A DNA stretch of 22,324 nucleotides. Source: a bacterium (GTDB taxonomy: Bacteria; Patescibacteriota; Saccharimonadia; Saccharimonadales; UBA4665). The stretch spans positions 1 through 22,324 of the forward strand of contig JAJZWG010000004.1 of the NCBI GenBank assembly GCA_021846795.1. Direction: 5' to 3'. The first letter of the stretch is position 1; each line of letters starts with the position of its first letter. The notes under the pieces are model-generated. The model saw nothing but the letters and a program-made list of their open reading frames with translations. It was not told where the DNA came from and did not search any database. Of the stretch, positions 16,269 to 21,471 are shown piece after piece. The position numbers and the translations under genes were made by a program.

Positions 16269-17383
16269 TTTCGATTTAACAAACTAGTATAATAATTTAA
16301 ATATTGCTCGGCAATTAATTGATTATCAAAATTAACAATATAATTTTGAGCCCATTGACGATGCAATTGTCTAACTTCAGTTTGGTTAAGAAAAATATTA
16401 AGCGTTCTAACAAAAGCCATTTTATCTTTCACATTAACTAAAGATAGTGAGCCTACACCACTTAAAACATCTCTATAGCCTGAGTTATCGGCTGCCACAA
16501 TCGGTAATCCACTGGCTAAACCTTCTAATAAAACAATCCCAAAACTTTCACCAAAAATTGCTGGTGAACACAATAAATCAGCCGTATTTAATAAATTTAT
16601 CTTAGTTTGATCATCAACCGCACCAATAAACTTAACTTTATTTAAATTTAAAATTTTAGCTTGAATTTCTAATTTAGCTCGACTAGGTCCGTCGCCAACA
16701 ATGATAAGTTCAATATTTTGATTAAGTTTATAAATTTCACTATAAGCGTCAATTAAATATTTAACGCCTTTACGATTTTCTAAACGACCGATATATAAAA
16801 TTGTCTGGCGTAATCGATAGTCATTTTTTTTAAAAGTGAAATCAGATAAATTGATACCATTCGGAATAATTTTAATTTTTTGATCAGATAAACTAGTTAA
16901 ATATTCTTTAGCTGAATCAGAAACTGCCGTTAAACCATCCAAATAATCTAAAACAGATTTTAAATAAGGATTAACTACTTTAACTAATGTACGAGGAATA
17001 ACTTTTTCCGGTATTTTAGCATGAAAAGTACCAACATTAATGGCTTTCGACCGAACTAAAATTTGTCGAGAAATAAACGGTACCCATGGTTCATGTAAAT
17101 GAATAATATCAAACTGATACTGATCAAGAATTGAATTAATAAAATCAGCATCAACCGAAGCCGAAATTTGCACGGTTGTATGGAGTGGTGAATTAAAATC
17201 TCGTGATCGACCAACAAAAATAATATCATCATCATTAAGATTTTTAGCTCCCTTAATTAGGGGAGTAATGATTTTAACTTGATGACCTCGTTTTTTATAA
17301 TTATCTTTTAAATTAAAAATAACTGTTTGCACACCACCCTTTTTAAAAATATCATAAGGACAAACTAATGCAATTTTTAACAT
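16265..17383 (-). CDS. GT4-type glycosyltransferase (PimA-like)
   Basis: The 372-residue GT-B enzyme has IALVCPYDIFKKGGVQTVIF at its N-terminus, where the Gly-Gly loop binds the donor, and GTFHAKIPEK. It continues with IPNGINLSDF, YIGRLENRKGVKYLIDAY, IIVGDGPSRAKLE, and the EX7E motif in GESFGIVLLEGLASGLPIV. The order and phrases are closest in my memory to phosphatidyl-myo-inositol mannosyltransferase-like GT4 proteins, but the acceptor is not known. It lies 1 nt after the hydrolase stop and overlaps the following GT4 by 4 nt. Stop TGA. Confidence 0.87.
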   Translation of the reverse strand: MLKIALVCPYDIFKKGGVQTVIFNLKDNYKKRGHQVKIITPLIKGAKNLNDDDIIFVGRSRDFNSPLHTTVQISASVDADFINSILDQYQFDIIHLHEPWVPFISRQILVRSKAINVGTFHAKIPEKVIPRTLVKVVNPYLKSVLDYLDGLTAVSDSAKEYLTSLSDQKIKIIPNGINLSDFTFKKNDYRLRQTILYIGRLENRKGVKYLIDAYSEIYKLNQNIELIIVGDGPSRAKLEIQAKILNLNKVKFIGAVDDQTKINLLNTADLLCSPAIFGESFGIVLLEGLASGLPIVAADNSGYRDVLSGVGSLSLVNVKDKMAFVRTLNIFLNQTEVRQLHRQWAQNYIVNFDNQLIAEQYLNYYTSLLNRK

Positions 17384-17384
17384 T

Positions 17385-18317
17385 TTAAATAGTCTCTAAA
17401 AGTTTAATCAATTCAGCGGGTATTAAAGTCAAAGCTTCTTCCTTGGTAGCTAAAATACTCGGTGAATGATTGGTTAAATTAATTAAATAAATCTGTACCG
17501 AATTAAAGATTTTTTTAAAATTAGCCATGACAGTTGTTTGATTAAAATAATTGTCATTTTTAGCGCCAACATAAAATAAAGTTTGGTTAATTTTTATTGA
17601 AGTATTATCAAGTGTTAAAAACTCTCGAGCTGTATGTAGCCAAGTTCTAACATCATTAATTTTCCAAAGTTTAATTTCAAATGCAATTTTTTGATTAAAT
17701 TCAGTCTTATTCATATTAATAAATTTGGTTTTAGCATTATAGGTATGAGCGTAAAATAATCTTAAAAACCAACTATTTAATATTATTTTAGCAAAAAAAT
17801 AACTAAAAAAACGATTATCTAAAACTATTGAACCAAGATAATAACTAGTATGCCTTAATTTAGAAAAATTAAAATCTAAATAACTTGAAAAACCAACTAT
17901 CGAAACTAATAATTTAATTCTTTGATTTAACTCAGGGTACTTTTGTAACATTCTAGTAATAATGACAAAACCAAGGCTTAATCCAATTAAGACAATTTTT
18001 TGACCATCAAAATGTTGCTTTAAATAATCAGCTAGATAATCAGCTAAGTTATCAATAGTTGGTAATTGATTAATCTGATAAAAACTAGTCATACCACCAA
18101 ATCCCGGCAAATCCGGGCAATAAACACTGCCAAAATCATTTAATGCTAATAAAATTCCAGCAACTCTTTCTAAGCTGGAATGATGACCGTAAATAAAAAC
18201 AATTTTCAGAGATTTAGACTGATTTAATAATTTAGCTTGTCGACCCACTAAAGCTTTGTATTCAATCGTCTCAATATGATTGGTTAACAAACCATTTGTA
18301 ACAAAACTTTTTTTCAT
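17385..18317 (-). CDS. Alpha/beta hydrolase
   Basis: The 310-residue protein has an alpha/beta hydrolase fold. An oxyanion/strand-3 region FIYGHHSS (41-48) is followed by VYCPDLPGFGGM and the nucleophile elbow GLSLG with Ser114. A likely acid Asp is in YVGAKNDNYF and the catalytic His is probably in LTNHSPS near the C-terminus. A cap insertion lies around residues 140-230. The substrate is unknown; as the first gene of an operon with two glycosyltransferases and a membrane protein, it may act on a lipid or glycolipid. No Shine-Dalgarno precedes the ATG, and the promoter puts the mRNA start about 8 nt upstream. Confidence 0.8.
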   Translation of the reverse strand: MKKSFVTNGLLTNHIETIEYKALVGRQAKLLNQSKSLKIVFIYGHHSSLERVAGILLALNDFGSVYCPDLPGFGGMTSFYQINQLPTIDNLADYLADYLKQHFDGQKIVLIGLSLGFVIITRMLQKYPELNQRIKLLVSIVGFSSYLDFNFSKLRHTSYYLGSIVLDNRFFSYFFAKIILNSWFLRLFYAHTYNAKTKFINMNKTEFNQKIAFEIKLWKINDVRTWLHTAREFLTLDNTSIKINQTLFYVGAKNDNYFNQTTVMANFKKIFNSVQIYLINLTNHSPSILATKEEALTLIPAELIKLLETI

Positions 18318-18360
18318 GTTAGAATCTAAATATTCTAACCTAAGATCAGTTGATTATCAA
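18318..18360 (-). promoter_or_regulatory. Promoter of the hydrolase operon with palindromic -10 region
   Basis: On the minus strand TTGATA (18360-18355) and TAGAAT (18337-18332) are exactly 17 nt apart, and the -10 ends 14 nt before the ATG. The sequence 18318-18339 is a perfect inverted repeat, GTTAGAAT and ATTCTAAC around CTAAAT, so the plus strand also carries TAGAAT (18320-18325). A plus-strand TTGTAA lies 18 nt upstream of it (18296-18301). The same element may therefore fire both toward the hydrolase operon and toward tRNA-Gln, or bind a repressor. Confidence 0.55.
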
Positions 18361-18369
18361 TTAGAACAA

Positions 18370-18444
18370 TGGGACGTGGCCAAGCGGTAAGGCACCAGGT
18401 TTTGGTCCTGGCATTCGGGGGTTCGAATCCCTCCGTCCCAGCCA
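18370..18444 (+). tRNA. tRNA-Gln (anticodon TTG)
   Basis: Acceptor arm TGGGACG (18370-18376) pairs with CGTCCCA (18434-18440), followed by discriminator G and an encoded CCA (18442-18444). The D-arm contains GGCCAAGCGGTAAGGC. The anticodon stem CCAGG/CCTGG encloses the loop TTTTGGT, giving anticodon TTG. The T-arm has GGTTCGAATCC, and its stem is complementary. The tRNA appears complete. Its 3' part is partly repeated at 20603-20631, which marks it as a likely integration site. Confidence 0.95.
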
Positions 18445-18449
18445 AATTA
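18421..18449 (+). repeat. Left copy of tRNA 3'-end direct repeat (attL-like)
   Basis: It starts with GTTCGAATCCCTC in the T-arm of tRNA-Gln and runs past the encoded CCA. It is 22/29 identical to 20603-20631 in the same orientation. Integrases often use tRNA 3' ends as attachment sites and leave the gene intact, as here. Confidence 0.45.
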
Positions 18450-18528
18450 GTCAATGATGCTCAGCCATTAGGGACGCAACAGAGATAAACCAAACATTAT
18501 TTTGACTTATTATTTTTTGTTCTATCTG

Positions 18529-18600
18529 TTTGAAAGTTCAAAATTAACCATAAAAAGTACTTGACCTTTAGAATAGTGTATATATAATAGTAGTTACTAT
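18529..18600 (+). promoter_or_regulatory. vapB promoter and palindromic operator candidates
   Basis: TTGACC (18561-18566) and TATAAT (18583-18588) are 16 nt apart, and the ATG comes 10 nt after the -10, so the transcript is nearly leaderless. ATAGTAGTTACTAT (18587-18600) is a perfect interrupted palindrome covering the expected start site and the start codon. TTTGAAAGTTCAAA (18529-18542) is another perfect one just upstream of the -35. Both are good candidates for binding by the VapB/VapC complex, which usually represses its own operon. Confidence 0.6.
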
Positions 18601-18865
18601 GAATAGGTACACTGCTACAGTCATTAAAACGGGTAATTCTTATGCTCTTCGAGTGCCAAAAAAATATGTCGAAGACGCTGAATTAGTACTAGGACAAAAG
18701 ATCCAGGTTGGCAATCCTCTTCCCGACAATCAATCTCAGGATCGAGAGGCTATTCAGCGTGCTATCAGAAACTTACAGAGAGTTAATGCCTACTCTGATA
18801 TTAAAGATCCTGTTGCTTGGCAACGACAAATTCGTAAGGACCGGTCTTTGCCAGGACGTGAATAA
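18599..18865 (+). CDS. vapB: VapB-type antitoxin (AbrB/SpoVT-like fold)
   Basis: The 88-residue product begins with a swapped-hairpin DNA-binding motif typical of AbrB-like VapB proteins (TATVIKTGNSYALRVPKKYV, residues 4-23). A polar C-terminal tail (~45-88) would wrap around the toxin. It should neutralise VapC and autorepress transcription. No SD is present. The vapC gene starts 5 nt after its stop, and translation is probably coupled. Its codon use contrasts with the core genes (CAG for Gln, CTG, CGT), suggesting later acquisition. Confidence 0.85.
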   Translation: MNRYTATVIKTGNSYALRVPKKYVEDAELVLGQKIQVGNPLPDNQSQDREAIQRAIRNLQRVNAYSDIKDPVAWQRQIRKDRSLPGRE

Positions 18866-18870
18866 TATCC

Positions 18871-19239
18871 ATGCTTTGTCTTGATACAAATATTATTATA
18901 TATATTGCCCACGGTATGTTGGGGGAAAATATAGTCGGCAACGATCCTATTGTCTGTCCTTCGATCGTGCACATAGAATCTCTTGGTTACCCAAGTATAA
19001 AGTCAATAGAAGAGCAAAGGATTAGAGAACTACTTGCGACCCTAACGATCATACCCCTAACTGATACGATTATAGAAATAGCCATAAGATTACGTCAGGG
19101 TAAAAAGATGAGTTTAGGAGATGCCATTGTGGCTGCTACAGCCTTAGAGAGCGGTAGTCAACTATGGACAGCCAATTCCCAAGACTTTGAGCATATTGAC
19201 GAACTTGATGTGTTTAATCCTTTTAAAAAGTCTCAATAG
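18871..19239 (+). CDS. vapC: VapC toxin, PIN-domain ribonuclease
   Basis: VapC toxins are Mg-dependent endoribonucleases that often cut tRNA or rRNA. The 122-residue product has the PIN acidic residues in their usual places: D5 in CLDTNIIIY, E36 in VHIESLGY, D84 in SLGDAIVAATAL and D105 in TANSQDF. Length is typical and nothing is truncated, so it should be active. Composition is less AT-rich than neighbouring core genes. The cleavage target cannot be inferred from sequence. Confidence 0.92.
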   Translation: MLCLDTNIIIYIAHGMLGENIVGNDPIVCPSIVHIESLGYPSIKSIEEQRIRELLATLTIIPLTDTIIEIAIRLRQGKKMSLGDAIVAATALESGSQLWTANSQDFEHIDELDVFNPFKKSQ

Positions 19240-19276
19240 AGATCAAGCATACGTAGCAGTGCCAGGAATTTAATAC

Positions 19277-19540
19277 ATGAGTAACTACAGAATTATCAAG
19301 CATGATAACGAAAAACTCAATTACTTCACTATTCATGAAGTCTTCTAGGGCAACAACGGTAAAATACAAACTGAACTGAAGACCCAAATCGATATAATAG
19401 GTAAACGTAATGCTGATATTAAAAACATCTTAAAACAGGCAGTGATATACATCACTGTATTAGAATATCGTGGCGCTTTTGAAGAAGAATATGCCTGGAG
19501 ACTTTGGACACATAATGATCATTCACACTTTGCAGAATAA
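19277..19540 (+). pseudogene. Amber-interrupted accessory ORF
   Basis: The frame starts at ATG 19277 (MSNYRIIKHDNEKLNY and FTIHEVF), meets TAG at 19346-19348, and then continues open for 63 codons to TAA at 19538-19540. The N-terminal part resembles, from memory, a small hypothetical family whose members read YRIIK...YYSIHEVYYDEDGK; the stop would replace one residue before GNNGKIQ. The later part contains YAWRLWTHNDHSHF. A single substitution such as TAT or TAC to TAG would explain the lesion. No clear promoter or SD was seen. It is most likely decayed; suppression is a less likely alternative. Confidence 0.5.
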
Positions 19541-19846
19541 TCTAACTAAATTACGAAAAGGCTCTAAATTAACTCGCCATTAAAAATAATAAATTCTTAT
19601 AACACTCGAGAATAAGCTTATCCTCGAATCCAATTGAGTAAACCATGTTTACTGTTCAGCCTTAAACATAGCTAGTAATCTGCATAAGCAGTAAAATCCT
19701 GTATTTAAAACAATAGAAATCACAAACCTTCTTCTAAATATAAAAAATAACTATCTAATAAAACACTAATAAAACATCGATTGTTAATTTTTTCTCTGAC
19801 AGTTTTATCTTCTCATGTAGAAAAATATCAAATTCAATTGTTATAG
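19541..19846. other. Gene-poor stretch with several dyad symmetries
   Basis: No convincing ORF is seen on either strand. Three dyads lie within 86 nt. First, a 22-bp near-perfect palindrome at 19606-19627 has centre ATAAGCTTAT and one mismatched pair. Second, AGTAAAC (19637-19643) and GTTTACT (19647-19653) are separated by CAT. Third, CTGC (19680-19683) and GCAG (19688-19691) surround ATAA. These could be operators, a small structured RNA or remnants of a mobile-element control region. No promoter can be assigned with confidence. Confidence 0.4.
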
Positions 19847-19857
19847 TATAATATAAT
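19847..19857 (+). promoter_or_regulatory. Overlapping -10 boxes before the Cys-rich small gene
   Basis: Two TATAAT boxes overlap by 1 nt (19847-19852 and 19852-19857). From the first box, transcription would start about at the ATG (19859), giving a leaderless message. No good -35 was found. Confidence 0.4.
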
Positions 19858-19858
19858 C

Positions 19859-20029
19859 ATGATTAATAAAGTGTCATATCAATGCCCTGAATGCAAACTA
19901 CACTACAAAAATGAACAAGTCGCCAAACAATGTGAAGCTTACTGCAAGGAACATCAAAGTTGTAATATGGATATTACAAGACTGTCCGAAGAACGTAAAA
20001 ATGTTAATCAAAATATAACTTCAGATTAA
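19859..20029 (+). CDS. Small Cys/His-rich putative metal-binding protein
   Basis: A 56-residue product with a dense, ordered set of potential ligands: C9 and C12 in CPEC, H15, C25, C29, H32 and C35. The pattern YxCPECxLHY, then KQCEAYCKEHQSCN, matches from memory a small hypothetical family found in Patescibacteria and archaea with the same CEAWCKEHKSCN-like core. The spacing suggests a zinc ribbon or another bound metal. The C-terminal ~20 residues are polar and probably disordered. No SD is present and the start fits a leaderless mRNA. The function is unknown. Confidence 0.75.
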   Translation: MINKVSYQCPECKLHYKNEQVAKQCEAYCKEHQSCNMDITRLSEERKNVNQNITSD

Positions 20030-20079
20030 TTCAATCAAAGAACAAAAAAATTATTAACTGGCATTTCTAGCCATTAAAA

Positions 20080-20110
20080 TTGACATCAAGTTAAACTTTA
20101 GTTAAACTTT
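20080..20110 (+). promoter_or_regulatory. Promoter and tandem operator repeats of the Phd/RelE module
   Basis: TTGACA (20080-20085) and TAAACT (20103-20108) are 17 nt apart, and the -10 ends 6 nt before the ATG. An 11-nt unit AGTTAAACTTT occurs twice in tandem (20089-20099 and 20100-20110). Each contains the small inverted repeat AGTT-A-AACT. The period is one DNA helical turn and the second copy overlaps the -10, which is ideal for cooperative autorepression by the antitoxin or antitoxin-toxin complex. Confidence 0.65.
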
Positions 20111-20114
20111 AAGT

Positions 20115-20348
20115 ATGAACACATTAAATCAAACAAATACTATAAGCCTTAAACAATTAAGGGAACAATTTCCAAAATATATTGAAGCTATTAATAACGG
20201 TCAAAGCTTCACAGTAGTAAAGCGCTCAAAACCAATATTCCAGATAAATCCTATTACAGATGAAGGTCAATGGACAACTATTATTGATTTTACTGAAATA
20301 AATGAAAATGGTGTTTTAGCAGATGACGTACTAAAAGCATTAAGTTAA
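20115..20348 (+). CDS. Phd/YefM-type antitoxin
   Basis: The 77-residue product has the Phd/YefM N-terminal DNA-binding fold: TISLKQLREQFPKYIEAI, then NNGQSFTVVKRSKPIFQINP, which matches the usual G-x-x-x-x-V-x-x-x-x-x-P-x-A/x-x-L layout. A short acidic C-terminal tail (IDFTEINENGVLADDVLKAL) would bind and block the toxin. It lies 9 nt before the RelE-like gene. Start choice is supported by the promoter and tandem operators directly upstream; no SD is visible. Confidence 0.85.
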   Translation: MNTLNQTNTISLKQLREQFPKYIEAINNGQSFTVVKRSKPIFQINPITDEGQWTTIIDFTEINENGVLADDVLKALS

Positions 20349-20357
20349 AACATCTCT

Positions 20358-20603
20358 ATGGCTGATAAAATTAAAAAATTATTAGCAAAATTATCCAAAC
20401 AAGAACGTAATATAGTTAAATTGCTAATACTGAGAATAATGATGAATGATACTTTAGGGCTAAACATAAGTCAACTCAAAGGTCATAAAAATTTATTTAG
20501 AGTAAAGAAAAATAAAATAAGAATAATCTACTCAAAAAACAATCAAAACATACAAATAATTAGAATTGATCGTCGAAATGAAAAAACCTACAAAGATTTA
20601 TAG
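20358..20603 (+). CDS. RelE/ParE-family toxin
   Basis: The 81-residue product has the compact RelE/ParE layout: two N-terminal helices (KIKKLLAKLSKQERNIVKLLILRI), then GLNISQLKGHKNLFRVKKNKIRIIYSKNN forming the beta sheet, and a C-terminal strand with IRIDRRNEKTY. Conserved basic residues (R in FRV, R in IRIIY, RR near the end) fit mRNA-interferase members that cut mRNA at the ribosome. ParE-type gyrase poisoning cannot be ruled out. Its TAG stop overlaps the first base of the tRNA-like repeat at 20603. Confidence 0.85.
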   Translation: MADKIKKLLAKLSKQERNIVKLLILRIMMNDTLGLNISQLKGHKNLFRVKKNKIRIIYSKNNQNIQIIRIDRRNEKTYKDL

Positions 20604-20631
20604 TTCAAATCCCTCATTCCAAGTCAATTTT
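20603..20631 (+). repeat. Degenerate copy of the tRNA-Gln 3' end (attR-like)
   Basis: GTTCAAATCCCTC followed by TTCCAAGTCAATT resembles a tRNA T-loop and 3' acceptor strand, but no matching 5' half precedes it. It is 22/29 identical to 18421-18449 in direct orientation. With a gap allowed, AGTCAAT and TCAG further downstream also match the flank of tRNA-Gln. Confidence 0.45.
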
Positions 20632-20669
20632 TTTCAGACAATTTGTTAAAAATATACTAAAATACAGTC

Positions 20670-20963
20670 ATGAATGAAGATAGATTTACAAAGCTATTTA
20701 AATATTTACTCACTGAATTTAAAGTTATTAATGATAAACTTGAATAGCCAGTCACAAAAAATGAGCTTAACAAGTACCGATTTATAGACATAAGAGGCAT
20801 TCTTAAAGAGGAATTAAGACCTCTTCAAGGAGAACTTGAGGTCCTTAACGATATTAAGAAAATATATAGTATTGATTTTCTGAATAGGCAATTTCAAAAA
20901 CTTTGTATCGAACAAAAATTATTAAAGTTAAATACCATAACTATAGACCACATCAATCATTAA
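20670..20963 (+). pseudogene. Amber-interrupted helical ORF
   Basis: From ATG 20670 the frame reads MNEDRFTKLFKYLLTEFK and continues to TAG at codon 26 (20745-20747). It is then open for 71 more codons (including LNKYRFIDIRGILKEELRPL) until TAA at 20961-20963. The composition suggests an alpha-helical or coiled-coil protein, with short charged heptads around the stop. TATACT at 20653-20658 lies 11 nt before the ATG. The stop may replace Gln (CAG to TAG). The end overlaps a transposase-like frame. I do not recognise the family. Confidence 0.4.
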
Positions 20964-21022
20964 ATTACTTGACTCCTAATGAATTTAAAGCCAGAATACA
21001 AGATACAAGAAGTGGCGCTTAG
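20888..21022 (+). pseudogene. C-terminal remnant of an rve-type (IS3/IS481-like) transposase
   Basis: In this frame the DNA encodes YHNYRPHQSLNYLTPNEF, followed by a short tail and TAG at 21020-21022. YN-x-x-RPH-x-SL-x-x-x-TP-x-E is the hallmark of the integrase catalytic core C-terminus in IS3- and IS481-type transposases. The frame is closed by a TAG at 20885-20887 and no DDE residues lie upstream, so only the end of the gene remains. The preceding FLNRQFQKL in the neighbouring frame could belong to the same ancestor after a frameshift. Confidence 0.65.
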
Positions 21023-21043
21023 GTAGTGAACCACAACAAAAAG

Positions 21044-21073
21044 TTGTCGTTAACCGACATTAAGGTATATAAT
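21044..21073 (+). promoter_or_regulatory. Promoter with operator-like dyad for the SHOCT gene
   Basis: TTGTCG (21044-21049) and TATAAT (21068-21073) are 18 nt apart. The spacer contains the inverted repeat TGTCG-TTAAC-CGACA, which overlaps the -35 box and could bind a repressor. ACAAC-AAAAA-GTTGT just upstream is a second dyad. An AGGAAT at 21081-21086 serves the ATG at 21095. Confidence 0.5.
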
Positions 21074-21094
21074 TAAGAGTAGGAATTTAATGTT

Positions 21095-21334
21095 ATGATA
21101 AGTTGGAATGGATACGGTGGCATGGGTTTAGGTATCGGTTTTATGATACTGGGTTTTTTATTCATGTTAGCTCTAATTGCCGGTGTAGTACTTTTCATAA
21201 TTTGGTTAGTTAAGCAATCAAATTCTCATGATACACCAAACCTTTCGGCTGTCGATATTTTAAAAATTCGCTATGCCAAAGGCGAAATAGACAAAACTGA
21301 ATTTGATGAAAAAATGAAAACTGTATCAAAATAA
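21095..21334 (+). CDS. Small membrane protein with SHOCT domain
   Basis: The 79-residue product has a Gly-rich start (WNGYGGMGLGIGFM) and one long hydrophobic stretch (about residues 14-42). A basic/polar linker leads to a C-terminal SHOCT domain (AVDILKIRYAKGEIDKTEFDEKMKTV), a short helical-hairpin domain often found in membrane or oligomeric proteins of unknown role. An SD-like AGGAAT and a promoter precede it. It is not in an obvious operon. It is probably a complete gene; no specific function can be given. Confidence 0.8.
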   Translation: MISWNGYGGMGLGIGFMILGFLFMLALIAGVVLFIIWLVKQSNSHDTPNLSAVDILKIRYAKGEIDKTEFDEKMKTVSK

Positions 21335-21471
21335 AAAAGTTCAAGTTTATCTTCTAATTAAGAATAAAGATCACAATATAAAAATAGGTTGTGGCTAGTA
21401 AATCACGACATAGTCTTGTATTATTTTACATTCCATGATATTATAATCTTTTAAAATATTTGGAGAATGAG

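Larger units (their letters stand above)
18421..20631 (+). mobile_element. Possible tRNA-Gln-anchored genomic island
   Basis: The 29 nt at 18421-18449 (T-loop, 3' acceptor strand and flank of tRNA-Gln) recur in direct orientation at 20603-20631 with 22 identities. The first 13 nt differ at one position (GTTCGAATCCCTC versus GTTCAAATCCCTC). The ~2.2 kb between them holds only accessory content: VapBC, an amber-broken ORF, a dyad-rich gene-poor stretch, a small Cys-rich protein and Phd/RelE. The flanks are ordinary genes on the left and an accessory zone on the right. No integrase is present, so this would be a decayed or satellite insertion, or two nested events. A chance match or debris from another tRNA is possible. 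Confidence 0.4.

Noticed and set aside
18790..18972. Minus-strand ORF across the vapB-vapC junction
   Set aside because: It is a shadow of two well-supported toxin-antitoxin genes.
20061..20075. TGGC/GCCA hairpin as a terminator of the Cys-rich gene
   Set aside because: The stem is only 4 bp with a 7-nt loop and no T-run, too weak to report as a terminator.
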